DNA from: Maea johnstoni
Lineage: Eukaryota; Annelida; Polychaeta; Spionida; Magelonidae
Reading direction: 5' to 3'
Length of the DNA stretch: 64,000 nt
NCBI GenBank assembly: GCA_963942565.1
Contig: CAWWDR010001070.1
Coordinates: 1 to 64,000, forward strand
Shown: positions 46,474-59,460 of the stretch, piece by piece
Position numbering within the stretch: position 1 is the stretch's first letter
Layout: every line of letters begins with the position of its first letter
Made by a program: the position numbers and the translations under genes
Notes under the pieces: generated by a model
Databases searched by the model: none
Told to the model about the DNA's origin: nothing
The model's input: only the letters and a program-made list of their open reading frames with translations

Positions 46474-47587
46474 CAGAAGAGAATGCAAAGAAATATACAG
46501 GTAAGAGAGATGAAAAAATGTAAAAATGAAAGAGATACCTAAAGAGAACGACAGAATACCAAAAAGAAGAAGTAGTGAGAACGAAGGAGAGAACATTAAA
46601 AAAAGGAGAACAAAAGAAAAAAATGCAGGAAACTGAGAAAACAAAAGAGTAAAATATTGAAAATCAGAGAGACTATAAACAGTAAATGCAGAAAAAGGAA
46701 AGAAGGAAAGGGAAGAGAGAAGACAATTACCACAGAATATCAAAACTTGAGTGCTACAATATTGAACTTGCAATGAGGGATCTCTACGGTATTGAAGTTA
46801 ACCAAAATTTTGGAGTTCTGGAATGCATGCCCAAAGTAGTCTCAAACTCAGTATTAATATTATAACCATCAAGCTGGTTACAGGTTGCAATATTCTCGCA
46901 TCCAAAGAAGTGTTATTTTTTTAGGAGAAATCTTACTGACTTCCTCATGTGTAACATAGGATGGAAAATCCCCTATTACCACTTTTGTTGGGGCGCTCCT
47001 GGAGTCAAATCTTCATGGATCCTCATAAAACTTAATTTGAAGAAATCTGAGGAGTAGTTCTTGAGTAGTCCACAAAATCGCGTAATTCGTCCCATGTTTT
47101 TAGGAGAGCACTGCTCTTACAATTTATCAAATAAAGTGATGACACTTACAGGTTATTTAAAGGACATGTTGGATTATTATAAATCAATTCACATAACGAA
47201 AATTGGAGTAGCAGTTCTCCCGCAGTGAAGCTTGAAAGTTGTGAAGTGGTAGAATTCACTAACCCAGTAGATCTGTCAGTTATGTCAGTAGTAATGTTTT
47301 TTCATTGTGAATTCCCCCTTGGTATCCAGCATGGGAATGTTGTATGAAGAACTTGTATATCCTTTCATGCATATTTTTATTCGTGCAAGTTTGGACCAGG
47401 TCCCCTGGAGACATACTTTTCCAGATACACACATATCACAGTTGCATATTTTTGTCAAAAGATGGTGCCAAAAATGTGGCTGCGAGCATTGTAAAGTTGC
47501 ATATTTCTACCAGTAGATGCCATTACTAACATTGCTGCAGATGGTTGCCAATGGTGACACTTTTTTATAGGCCCAAATGAAAAAATG
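45247..47587. repeat. Locally duplicated and rearranged block, right arm
   Basis: The sequence CATCATCTTTTCAAAAAGTC...TTTAAAAATGCC occurs at about 45255-45700 and again at 46090-46560; the left arm has it once (about 29000-29540, reversed). Block order relative to the left arm is altered, and GGACCAAGGGATATTTCAGG occurs at both 46060-46080 and 47587-47607. Confidence 0.75.
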
Positions 47588-47989
47588 GACCAAGGGATAT
47601 TTCAGGTGCAGGTTATCCATAGACAGATTCACACATCCCCCTTCTTTTACAAGGTGAGCAGAGTGCCCACCAGCTTAGGGTTCCACGGTAGGAGCCAACT
47701 CATATTGCACACCATAAGGTGTACCCCTTATGGGGTAGGTCACATTGGTAGCATACTTGTTACTGAAGGGCTTCCTTTGCAACCCAGAAAAACTTAATTC
47801 AAGAGGTAAAATTTTGGATTGAGGGTGTAATATTTTGGTAGGACACGGAAAATTGTGCAGAGACAGAGCGCCCGCGACCGCAGGTCTGGCGGAGAAGAAA
47901 TAGGTCTGTCTCACTAAACTTTAGAGACAAAAGCTGATTATTTTTCTGATCTATTCTCCATAGCTTCCCTTCAATTACAATCGTTCTCA

Positions 47990-49116
47990 TGTGGTTAAAA
48001 ACAAGCAATCAATCTTCGCCTTTGCAAAATCAAAATATGCTGCAAAGACAATGTGACCTCTGCTTAGATTGGCAGCAATTGTGTCTTGGAGTGTTATGTC
48101 TGAATGGAGGCATGCCCCTTGCACGTTTGAGATAGCACCACTATCATTCCACCAAAACTTGATCCTGTGCCATATCAGTATCTCAAGAATCTTGTTTAAG
48201 TTTGTTAGTGGTATTATACCGCAATAGTTGTTCGTGTCTAGGGAATCAGCATTTCTTCCTTTGTAGAGTGGTGCCTGTGTACCTTGTCTAAAGCTCTTTG
48301 GAACGCATTCTAGTTCAAAATCTTGCTATATAACCCTGTTTACAAGCCTACAATGGATATTCCAGTCGTGATATTATCCTGACATGGGGCTTTTCCATTG
48401 TTTGATATGTGTATGACTTTTCTAACTTCCTCATTAGTAAACACATTTTCTGTGAAGCGGTCAGAGCCGATTCCCTTTGATCATAGTTTGTCCTCTCAAA
48501 AATGATGTTTATAGTGAGCTTCATCAAAGGCCTCGTGGGGATCTGCCAAGGCCTAGTGGTTACGATATCTGGCTCCCAAACGTGAGGTCGCATTTTCGAG
48601 TCTCCACGGGATCCCCTAGTGGGTTGGCCTGGTCACTACATAAACGTGCAGCGTTGTGGAGGACGGTCTATGGTATATACACAACTGAAAGACCCCTTGG
48701 AACAATTCGTGAACAGAAGGGAATTTCTTTTGTTTCTGGGTTTCTATCTCGTCGTGATATGACCTAAGCTGTTGAAAGTGACTTAAAGCCCAATTCCTTC
48801 CTCATTTACTTTACAAACACAAAGCTGACTAAAGTGTGTTTTGTCAATGTCTTGGACATTTTCTCTTACGGAGTCATGTAGGGCTATGACTCCAGGTTTG
48901 CTCGGGTTACGGTACTTTTTCAATTGCCGCCAGAAAAAATCAAGTTGCAGTCAGAAACGCTCGCTATTTCTCCGATTTGTTTATGATCATATTACTGCTG
49001 GAGTTTCTTAATCTCCTTCCTAAAGACTTTCTTTGCTTTCTTATGTCTTAGCCATATTTGACTCGTCATGTAGACTCCCTGCTTCTATCCAAGCATGATA
49101 GACTCTCACCTTATAC
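47990..49116 (-). mobile_element. Decayed LINE ORF2, right-arm counterpart
   Basis: Reverse of the left-arm relic: the motif A block lies at about 48015-48150 on the - strand and the GKAP block at about 48390-48440. It lacks the 750-bp LINE fragment that splits the left copy. One stop in the left copy (just before GACLHSDIT) is a Gln codon here. Confidence 0.72.
48478..48770 (+). mobile_element. tRNA-derived SINE, right arm
   Basis: Same element as 24440-24722 in reverse. The tRNA-like head at about 48535-48615 has the B box altered to ATTTTCGAGTCTCC. Related SINE bodies without a clear head lie at 22088-22205, 23840-23940, 49120-49215, 53515-53615 and about 58910-59020. Confidence 0.7.
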
Positions 49117-49560
49117 GTTTTAACTCGCTTAGGGTCCCCATTAGTGGGTTGGCCTGGTCCCTATATAAACGTGCTGCATTTTGAGGGCTGACTATGGTGC
49201 TTCTCCAGCTGAAGGTAATGTTATATAATGTTATATGTTATGTTTATTGACCATATACAATTATATAAAATTACAAATACATATGAGTGGAAAGAGTGGT
49301 ATCATACTAGTAGTTAATTGAAAAATAACTTAACAGGAAAACGGTAATCCTTACTAAACAACTTAATCAACATGAAACTAAATACAAATTAACTTAAAGG
49401 AGACTAAGATATGATTGCTGTCAATTTGGTTTCACATAGACACTCTAGCAAAAAGCAAAAGCTGATCAAAAACATCCTAAACTATATACAAGTATTTCAT
49501 ACACGCAAAACGGTCAGCATTACTACTCTGAAGTGAAGCCTTATGCCAGGCGTCTCAAAT

Positions 49561-49706
49561 CTGGCCTAAGTGTGACGTCACTAGAAGACAAAGACCAATG
49601 AGGGATCTCATACCGTTTACATTACAGAGAAACTGGCCTAAGTGTGACGTCACTAGAAGACAAAGACCAATGAGGGCTCTCATATAGTTTACATTACAGA
49701 GAAACT
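49561..49706. repeat. 73-bp tandem duplication, right arm
   Basis: Two copies of CTGGCCTAAGTGTGACGTCA...TTTACATTACAGAGAAACT; the left arm has one (about 22925-23005). Part of a CTTRGATGA-like dispersed element. Confidence 0.8.
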
Positions 49707-50637
49707 TGCACGCCAACATGCGCAGAACGCGACTTTTGGGCTTTTCACCGCAGCCAGCATGTTCAGGTTGATCAGCTGGACGCTTAGTGCCTTTAAATAC
49801 GGCTGCAAGCCGTTCCCTTATTAGCAAACTCTGAAACTGGCACCCTCAGCAAATGGGTTAGACTAGTTGGAAAAACGGCATCATTTCTAGCCAGATCACG
49901 TGGCTAACTATATCTGCCCTGAAATAAAGCGGATACCAGAAAACACACATTTTTAACATGTAGTACTAGATCAGCAGGGCTTGCAGTTTTTTTCAATGGA
50001 AAGGTTCCCATGTCCGTGTCAGGCGCGCCTGTTCTTCCGTGCACTTTTCCCTTCAAATTCCTACACACCATATGCTGCAAACGGCAGTCAGTTCTCACAG
50101 CGTACAAAAGTAGTGCATGCGAGACAAAATATAGTGGCACAAATATGTCCGACCTTCAACCACATGTGGGGGGGAGTATAGTAAAACATTGGCATCTATT
50201 AAATCACACCTAATCATTCAGACCTGAGCCGGTGTCCCATAGGAATGTCCATTGCCACGACAATTATTGAAGCCGGCAACTCACGCTTTTAAACCTGACG
50301 TCATCACACTGGGAACGCTTGATTCGCATAGCCCGGCCTAGCCAACGGACGCGGGTTTCAAACGACTAGGACACAAGAGATCCATTACCCGGATTCGCAC
50401 TCGGGTGAGAGTCGCGTACACCGGTGGCCATTTCAGGGAAGGCTTCCACGTCGAGCTGTCAATGTGTCACCTTACATTTCAGGAACTTGCAAGTGAGTAA
50501 GTTGCTTATAAAATGCTTCTTAACGCATGCAATGAATGATACCACCGCCTATTTCAGCGATTGTCTCAATAAATACACTATATTTATTTATAAGCAGCGT
50601 CTCAATAAATACACTATATTTATTTAGCAAATATGGT

Positions 50638-52472
50638 TGCATTTAGCAAATATGGTAACTTGAACCCCCTAGCCTCCTGCAATACAAACGGTTTGTATTG
50701 TGCTTTTGAGTGAACTGCTGCAATACAAACGGTTTGTATTGTCGGCCTGACTCAGATTTCTCAGGGCTTTGCAATACAAACGGTTTGTATTGTCGCTATG
50801 AGTCAGCACTGCAATACAAACTGGATGTATTGTAATGTGACTGACTGGATGAAATATCATGTGTGGTAAATAAATAGACAAAATTAATTCAAATTCGATA
50901 ATTTATTCAGATCATAATTCAAAACAATGAACATGGTTATAATGCTTTGAAACTTGTTTTACTTAGTGACTGGAGGATCATATAATGGTTAATCTATTAA
51001 CCGACACTTCCTGTAATTAAGTCATAGTCTGTATAAGACTATCTAGAGACAACAATAAAACACAAATAAATAGCTTGTAACAATAGTACAACAAGGTACT
51101 AGGTAGGTACTAGTTAACTGGGACAATTACACCTTACATAATGGATTCTAATGAAACTTCACTGTTGTGATGATTTCTTCTCACTGGATCAAGTCCACAC
51201 TTTGTTTTTATATCATAGCATGTATAATACTATCTAAAGAAAGCATATACATAATAGCTTGTACCAATAGCACAACTGGGTGGGTAGCTGAGACAAATAC
51301 ACCTTATACAATGGATTATAATCAATAACTGATGGGCTAAGCACAGTCATTGATCAAGCATAAAATAACAGTTAATGTGACTCCATAGGTGGCAATTATA
51401 TCACACTCCACCAGAGGTTTGCCATCATTTTGGGTTGCACCGCAGATGCAGTCTACAGTTGACAAGGCTACAGGGCTCGACGCTAAGGGTGAACCTATGG
51501 CCCCAGGCCAGTAAAAATTCTCAAAAACAGCTTCGGGCCAGTAAAAAATAACCTCAACTGGTCCTACAGGGCCAGTTAACATTTGGAGACATTCTTTTTT
51601 AAAAGTTTCCCCCTGAGAATGTCCCCAATTGTTTTTTAAATAAATGAAGATAAAATTTATAAAGATAAGTGTTGTGGTGAATCTTATGCCATGTTCTTTC
51701 TTCTTATGTTAAAGAAAAAATATAGGGCCAGTAAACATTTTGCAGGACCAGTAGATGCTAGGTGTTACTGGTCCTATAGGGCCAGTATCATTTTGAGTAA
51801 GCGTTGAGGCCTGGGCTATCAGAGAAAAAATTCCTAGCCGCAACGAATACATGTATCAGTCATACATGTACCCCCAACGGCTCTTCTCAGAGCCACCACA
51901 TCCTCACAAAAGAGCTAAATAGTTTTAATATCATAATAAAGTACATATATAGTTTTATAATCATAATAGATATACACCTGAAAAAGTATTTCCTAAGCCT
52001 TCTTAATAATTGACCAAGTTATATTTGTAAATCTGCACTGTACCTTTCACCATCTTCCATTCAAGGTACTTATGCCATCAAAGTAATGAGTACTACAAAT
52101 GCCTACAATACAAACCGTTTGTATTGAACCACTCAATTTCAGCAATACATACGGTTTGTATTGCAGGGGGTTCAAGTTACCATAGACAATACAAACCGTT
52201 TGTATTGCAGGTGGTTCAAGTGACCACCCACAATACAAACGGTTTGTATTGTCATCGACAATACAAACCGTTTGTATTGTAGTTGGCTTGCAATACAAAC
52301 TGTTTGTATTGTAGTTGGCTTGCAATACAAACGGTTTGTATTGTCAGCTCCACAATACAAACCGTTTGTATTGTCAAGTATGCAATATAAAACTGTTTGT
52401 ATTGCAGCTGAGGGCTACAATACAAACGGTTTGTATTGCAGGGGGTTCAAGTTACCATACTTGCATTTATTT
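50638..52472. mobile_element. Foldback-like element with arrays of a 21-bp palindrome
   Basis: Ends are inverted: GGTAACTTGAACCCCCT near 50652-50671 and its complement near 52440-52460, each next to A/T-rich TTTATTTA sequence. Just inside are arrays of CAATACAAAC, one central base, and its reverse complement: four copies at 50676-50836 and ten at 52104-52440. Spacers are 7-35 bp and mostly unlike one another, while the palindromes are nearly invariant. Exact outer limits are uncertain. Confidence 0.75.
51471..51813. mobile_element. MITE with CAGGGCTCGACGCT termini
   Basis: 343 bp from CAGGGCTCGACGCTAAGG to AGTAAGCGTTGAGGCCTG, inverted termini, with internal repeats of GGGCCAGTAAA. The same five bases GGCTA flank both sides, suggesting a 5-bp target duplication. 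The CAGGG terminus is hAT-like; the short target site leaves the class open. Lies inside the 3-kb right-arm insertion. Confidence 0.65.
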
Positions 52473-53060
52473 ATAAGCAGCTGCATATAATCAATTGTAA
52501 TCAAGCAATCGGTAGCTCACTAGGGAGCAGTTTTTTTTGGTGAAATGAATTTCTTCCAGCGCTGAGGTTTGACACTTTCAACACTAGCGCTACAAATTAA
52601 TTCGTGCAATTCTTGCATTTCTCACTACTTCATTGCAACCAGTGATGCCCTGTATTTGTGCCTTGGATCCGTGCGCCGGCCATCAGTTTCGGCGCACGGA
52701 TCCCCACAACCACACTACAACAAGCCCTATTTTTGCAACCGCGGTTGCCCCATGCAAAACAGCGCGATTTCCCTCCTGAACAGTTAATATAAGCACCTAT
52801 CTCACAACCTCTTGCATTTGGGTTATTTCACTGGTTTTATATCCACTTGTTTTGATTCATCTAAGCTTAAATAGACCTTGATAAAAGACCTCTGCCAACT
52901 GAACATCTATTGTGAAGATTTCAGCTCTGGTCCTAGCTTGGGTGCTCACGCCTCAGAGGTTTCACTCTTTATTTACTTATCCGGTTTCATCAAAGTTGTA
53001 TTTCCCTAAATCAATTTCAGGAAAATGTGGGCAAAAGATATCACTTCTCGTCACATGGCC

Positions 53061-53133
53061 GCTTCGTTAGCGCAGTAGGCAGCGCGTCAGTCTCATAATC
53101 TGAAGGTCGTGTGTTCGATCCTCACACGGAGCA
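53061..53133 (+). tRNA. tRNA-Met(CAT)-like, right arm
   Basis: Elongator tRNA-Met pattern: acceptor GCTTCGT/ACGGAGC, D arm GCGCAGTAGGCAGCGC with the GG pair, anticodon loop CTCATAA, variable loop AGGTC, T loop TTCGATC. The T stem reads GTGTG against CTCAC, leaving a T-T mismatch where the left copy has a proper A-T pair. It is the inverted counterpart of 22562-22631; each copy has a different flaw. Confidence 0.7.
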
Positions 53134-53751
53134 GCGGCTTAGTCTTTTTGGCCAAGTTTCCATCCAATATGACATGTGACAAACATATAAGCACTTAGGA
53201 AAAGATCACATACAGCATTACATGGCGAATATGGAGCTACAGCTAATTCTAAATTCTTCATTGTGTACTCGTGAAAAGAGCTTTTTTTTTACTCTTGTTT
53301 TGGGCTACACACGTATTTACCTAAGCTTTATTCTTGCAGATGGAAATGATGCTATTTAGAAGTATACAATGTATGATATTCCAATAATAATGGGACATTC
53401 TTATTAAGAAAAGAAACTTCTTTGCACACGAAACCTACGCCGCCAATTTCATAGTGAATATACTTCTTTCCTTTACATCACGTCGAGATCAAAGCGGGGA
53501 ATAGGGTGTTTCAGTAGGTAAAGCACCGTAGACAGCCCTTCACAATGCTGCACATTTACATGGCGATTAGGCTAACCTGCTTATGCATGAGGACGCTGCA
53601 GAGACTCGAATGCATTCATTTGAATGGTATGACATATTTAAGTACAATCCATATTTGCATATACATTGCCTGAAACTGTATTCCTCTTGTACGAATACTA
53701 GTATCTCTTGTAGTGCCAGGTCATTTTCTTACTACTTTTGATAGTATAAGT

Positions 53752-55607
53752 CAGACATGGGGTCAATTACTTTTGAAAGTAATATATTACAATTACAATT
53801 ACTTTATATTGGCCCTATTACAATTACAATTACAATTACTTTTGAAAATCACTATCACTATTACAATTACAATTACTTTTGAAATGTAATATATTACAAT
53901 TACTTATTACTTTTTTAGCTGCGGTTGAATGTGACCCTTTGTCAAATTGTCATAACTTATCTTTTATTCAGCCCATAGCACATTATACATAAGGTGGACA
54001 TTGCTTTGTTTAAATACCTTGCGGACAAGAAACTATGTTCACTATACGCAGGAGTTCATCTAATAAAGGGTTCATCTGATTATAAGGTACTGATTAACAA
54101 AGGCAAACATGGGGTGTCCTAGTATTTAAGTCCTGCACAAATCTATCAGTTATTCAGTATAGAAAAAATGTGAGGAAAGAACCCTGGTGTTTGATCACCA
54201 TGCATTCACATGGTTTAGAAAATGTTCCACCTAAGGAGGTCTGCTATACATTTGACAATAAGAGAGTACATGAAGCTTAAGGCAGGCTTCTTGAAAACTT
54301 AAAGCCTACAGAGGTGTTTAAATTAAAGAGATATTGAAAAATACCAAACCCACAATACTTAATACAGTATAATCTGATAATGTAATAAACAACTCGCTCA
54401 CCGACCCCAAAAGCCTTTCAAATGATCATAACATTTGGTCTCCTTGAGTTCAGAATATGCTCCAAAATCCTCATCATGTACATGTATGTGCAGGTGAGGA
54501 TTGACAGTGTATGGAGCTACAGGAAGTTACAATTGCAATTTGAATCACCTGGGGTTTCATTGACCTAGATCATTCATGGAAATGATGATAAGTCTCGAAG
54601 TCAAACAGTTCCAAGTGGAAGTTCACATATAATTATTCATATCTTATAATAACTATTTGTCACATACATATAGTCAGAAATAAACTGGAATGTATGTTGA
54701 GAAAGTTCTATTGGGAAAACATTGCTTGTAAGAGACCATCTAGTCAATCTAGTTAAGTATTAAATAACACACTATGACAAAGGGATCATTACAAAGTCAC
54801 CATGATTAGAGCACACCTGCTAAAATGTGCCCAATGAAGTTTGATAATATTCTTTAATAGGTTAATATGAAGGCTATTAAACAGAGCTTCCAGGTAGCCT
54901 TTAAAGTTTCAAGTAGAACCATTCTGGGAAATAACTCAAACATTTTTGGGATGTCCTTAGGGGTGATTTTTGAGGGTTATGGTGTCCAAATGACTCCCAG
55001 ACACCCCGCTGTCTTAAACTCTATAGACTAGAACTGGCATCTATACTTATCCAATGAGAGGAATTGAAAATAAGGATAATCTTAGAGCCTTCTTGTTCTC
55101 ATGTGGGATTCTACAATACTTTGCACTCAGTTACATTGTACACCTAATGGCAGCTATGCTTATCTTCATCAAATTGCAATTAAATCAACTTCCCTTGGCC
55201 TCTGACCTAGATTGATGTACCTAGACCTTGTTAGTAAGACAAAAATTACTCTTTAGGAGACACAGTGAATAAATTCTACTGCCGTTCAGATGATTCACAA
55301 AACCTTTTCCCAGACTTATCACTGAAATCAATCCTTCAAATTCAAGGTATTTGACAGGTAGTGACATGAAGGAGTCATATGGAAAAGTTACTTTACTTGT
55401 TTACTGTACAGTTGATTTTTTGGTCATAAATGGGAAAAGTAATAGAAAAGTAATAGAAAATTACTTATTACTTTTGGGCTCAGTCTATTACAATTACTTA
55501 TTACTTGAAGATTTTGACTATCTATTACTTATTACAGGCTATTACTTTGAAAATCGGTCTATTACCTATTACTTTTCTATTACCTATTACTTATTACCCC
55601 ATGTCTG
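53752..55607. mobile_element. 1.86-kb non-autonomous hAT-like element, right arm only
   Basis: Termini CAGACATGGGGT... and ...ACCCCATGTCTG are inverted repeats; both ends are rich in ATTACAATTAC-type subterminal motifs. Flanked by GTATAAGT (53744-53751) and GTATAAGC (55608-55615). The left arm has the unoccupied site (ACTTATAC, 21673-21680, reverse complement). No transposase-like open frame; the interior is unrecognised except for a GTCTTAGCCAG-family scrap at about 54.95-55.01 kb. Confidence 0.85.
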
Positions 55608-58239
55608 GTATAAGCATGGGATTGATTCCTTCCAGTTTAATCATTTGTTCAAAAGCTTTCTTTAATTCAGTTATTTCAATTGGGCATTTGAAACATTTCC
55701 TTCCAAAATTCCTTTACCACTTCAAATAAGATTAGAAGGGAAGTTTTTTTTACTGTGGACAGATCAATTGTGATCATAATTCATAATACTTCTAGTGGAC
55801 AACACATTTGGGCTGGCACACAAGACGTGAACACAAACATGAGTCTACGTGAACGACGCTACACCTGCAGGTCATCCAGAGAAAACCCGAGTGGAGAATG
55901 GACAGCGCGTCAAATACAGGCCGGCATGTGGAAGCTGTACTTATTGTTATGGCCAATGATGCTGCAGTTTCAATATCAGGGCTGACTGCGAAACGATACT
56001 CTCTAATCTGACAAGATGGAAGGTCGTGACCTCTGCCGTAATTAGCTTTGACCTGTCACGACAATGGCTGGGATTAATCGGGTGCGAAAACATCCGAATA
56101 ATTTTCCCAGACATAAAGGCAATACATGCTTTCAATATCATGCCTGACTCTGTTTTTTGGCTGCTCTGTTTTATAGATTAACTCGCTGCCAAAGACCAGT
56201 TATTTACGACATATGAGTAGGAGGGGTGGCTAAGACTGACTCTGATAACCACCTACGGTTAGCGTGCTGCGCACTCGGAAGCCGATCGCGTCTAGGTCAC
56301 TCGTCGTCACGTCATATGCAGTCATTGTTAGAAGTCAATAAAGAAGTTAGAAGTGGAACAACTTTATGGCACTGAATGGCCTTGTGCGCAGATGTGCCCT
56401 CATACCCCTATTCATTCATTCATTCGCACATATTCTTTCTACACCTATAAGCGTTTATTACCTACACATCTCCGCAACTGGAAAAATACGACCCTCAGAG
56501 ATTATACAAGCAATTCCTTATACAAGCATTATACTAATTTAAATCAGGGATTATACAAGCAATTTCTTATACAAGCATTATAATAATTTAAATCTCCTCC
56601 CACCTAGGACGTACACATGGTCTGAGATGTTTGGACATATCTTTATTCAAAAGTAATACCCGAGAAATATTTGACAGGAAATATTTGCCTGAAAGTTGTT
56701 CTTCTTGAAGCGTTAAACAAACCCTCTTCAGGAATGTTTATATATTACTCAATATGATGAGTTATAGTTATCATTGTCAGACCATGTGAGCATCCAGATG
56801 TGGGGTTAAACAAGTACCAGTTATCAAAATCATTTTGCAAGATTCTTCTTTTTGATATTTCTGCCACTACGGAATTTGGCCTGACCTCAGTACAGATAGT
56901 TGATCCCTGCACCAGTCGACCGAACGTCTGCAGAGTGCCTGGTTGTACAAACACTAATGAATGACAAGTCAGAAATAAGCCAAGAACATCAATAGCCCAT
57001 GTAGCTTGCGAATCAAAGCTACGTTCAGTTGTGAGGTCAGGCGGCAGTGGTCGCATTGGTGAAAATAGACAGCAGCCCAGCGGTCCGTTTCTACCAAAAA
57101 ATTGAATGGGCTAGTAAAAGTCTATGTTGACTTGCCCAGAAAGTCTGCTAAATACTCTGACCACATTATTCTAGTAATCATCACATCCAGTTTCACATTT
57201 CTTCTACATTAGATTATAACTGTCACAATTCATAAATTAAGCACAATTAACCATGAATGTTCAGTTAAAAAAGGGCCGTTGGCTACCATTTTCGTTATCA
57301 AAGTGATATGGACCACTAATTTCTGTGGTGGACCACTAAACTATTCATTTTGATGGACCGTTTGGCCACCAAGGATTAGCAAACTGTTTTCAGCACTGGT
57401 CGCATCAATGCTAGGACACTGGGTATCGTTCGGTCGTGCGGTTGTGTATTTTCTACCACTCATTTAGTGCAGGAATTAAATGTCAGCACTGTAACACCAT
57501 GAGCAGGTGGGAGTCATGATAACAGATCACCACCCACTCTTATGCAATACCCATAATTCAGAGTCACACCTGGAGAAGATGGTTAGTATGATTAGTTAGC
57601 ACCATTTCAGAAACCACGCAAGGGGCACACCCTTTTGGCTTCCTCAAAGGTGTACAATAGGAGCTGGCACCTCCCGGGGAACCCTAAACTGGTCGGCACC
57701 CTACTTGCCTTGTAAAAGATGGGGGATGTGTGGATCTGTCTAGGGATACCATGCTTCTAAAAGATCCCTTGGTCCTCTTTGGATTCGAAGGTTCTGCTCT
57801 GTCTTTTCCTCCATTTATTTTTTCACATAGAATTGATATAATATGCTTTGTCAGTGTTCTTCAACAATGACAAAGGACCACTTTTTGATAATATCTTATG
57901 GCACTCGATGTGCCTTTAAACACTCATTCATTCATTCATTCATTCATTCATTCATTCACACCTGGAGAAGGTGGCTAGTATGATTAGTTGGCTCCATTCC
58001 AGAATGAGACTCATCCCTTTGTCTACGGGCAATAAACACATCAATAAACCGTAACAATAGAATATTGGCAATTGTTGGATACATGAGTGCAATTTAAGAG
58101 GTCAAATAATAGTGATGGACTAAAATGCAATGTCATATTTTTCAGCAAACTGTAGAGCAGTGTAAAGTGATGAAGTCATGAGTTGTTTGACATGACGCAT
58201 CCCAAAGATTGCATGAGAAAAAAGATTGAAATGGTTTAG

Positions 58240-58600
58240 AGGTGTGCTGCAGTATTTGCTCTGCATCGCTACTGTAGCACCTCAAGCGTTAGCTCCAAGT
58301 TAGAGGAGTTAAAATGGCAGTTCCTGTCAGAAAGGAGGAGAATATCTAGCCTATCAACGTTCTACTAGATCCACAGCAATAAAGTAGCAATAGAGATGCC
58401 ACCTACTCTAACACCAAAGCCACTGGAAACACTACCAGAACGGAGAATTCCCACGCATACATCATCTCTGGATCATCAAGAGAATATCACAGGATGGCCT
58501 TTTTCCCGAAGAACTGCTCGAGAGAGGAATATTCTACCTGAATCAGAGGTCAGAGCCAACTGACCAGTGTCCTTCACGAAGGCACTCCTCAACAATTAGA
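58240..58600 (+). mobile_element. LINE ORF2 C-terminal relic, right arm only
   Basis: Reads RAAVFALHRYCSTSSVSSKL then EELKWQFLSERRRISSLSTF, then IHSNKVAIEMPPTLTPKPLE and, with a frame change, YHRMAFFPK. This order (RAxRFV..Y, SSV..L..L.W..L..RR, YKI, SFFPRT) is the conserved tail of CR1/Jockey-type ORF2 proteins. Contains a stop and frame changes. Lies in 58.02-60.44 kb, which has no counterpart in the left arm. Confidence 0.7.
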
Positions 58601-58623
58601 GATCTACAGATTTCTTCACCAAT

Positions 58624-58708
58624 GCACAAGTGTTAGGGGTGCTACACCCTAACACTTGTGCACAAAGGATACCCTAAGTAGGGATCCCCTTCTTAGGGTA
58701 TCCTTTGT
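58624..58708. other. Two adjoining perfect hairpins
   Basis: First stem GCACAAGTGTTAGGG (58624-58638) pairs with 58647-58661, loop 8. Second stem ACAAAGGATACCCTAAG (58662-58678) pairs with 58692-58708, loop 13. The two palindromes abut with no base between. Directly after the LINE relic. Confidence 0.9.
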
Positions 58709-59460
58709 ATACCGATGGTTTCATGAATTCTAACCTTTGCAGTTTTAGATGTGTGATTTGTAAGTGCAAAGAAAGTTATCCCAAAGTTAACCTTCAATAT
58801 GGTGAGGTTGACAAATAATCGGAATTATTGTCATACCTTAAATGAAAGCCTTCGGCTTTGAGTCCTGCTAGGCCCGCATCAACGTGATGGCAAGATCGCA
58901 TGCTGCCGTCGGTTCCTTTGCAGCTGAAAGACCTCTTTGGACTCCTCGCAGAGAGATTCGGTTTCGGGTTGTTTCTAGGTGGTCATGATATGACATGAGC
59001 TGTGGAAAGCAACCTAAATCCTAGCTAACACATTTAAGAAACAAGGGCAATGCTCGGATGCCCAAAAAGCAGATGTACAAACGCGCATGGCGCTTATAAA
59101 AAGGGTGGGTCGCAATCGCTTGTAATTGAACATAAATTGACTACAGACAGAAAGTTAGAATATACAATTTGTAGACTTGATTCTAAGTAGCATTACCATT
59201 GCACAGTTATAGTGAGGATAAAGTCATCATCTTCCATTCAGAACTGTATACTAGTATATACTAGTAACCTTCTAGTATACTAAGAGTAAAATCATATGTA
59301 TAAAATCGTGTACTAACTGTGACTGTCAGAGAGGTTACTAGTACCTCCACCTATAACTGATACCTCTTGAGAATTAGTGGCACAGCAGGTGCTCAAACGA
59401 AGCCACAAACCTGCGTGAGCCTTGGTAAGATGGAAGCCCCCGTATGGCTGTCTTTAAGCC

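Larger units (their letters stand above)
49780..52830. mobile_element. 3.05-kb right-arm insertion containing palindrome arrays
   Basis: The left arm is continuous here (GATCGGCTGGTTTTATATCC in reverse complement, about 22840-22860). The insertion is flanked by CTGG (49776-49779, 52831-52834). It has no clear terminal inverted repeat. It holds the nested element at about 50.64-52.47 kb, the MITE at 51471-51813 and a hairpin of GGATCCGTGCGCC inverted copies near 52667-52703. No protein-coding similarity recognised. Confidence 0.7.

Noticed and set aside
49555-49827. 90-residue open frame with internal repeat
   Set aside because: It is the 73-bp duplicated MITE-like sequence translated; the left arm has one copy and no matching frame.
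50676-52440. CRISPR-like look of the palindrome arrays
   Set aside because: The DNA is eukaryotic, spacers vary in length from 7 to 35 bp, there are no cas genes, and the arrays are inside inverted transposon-like ends.
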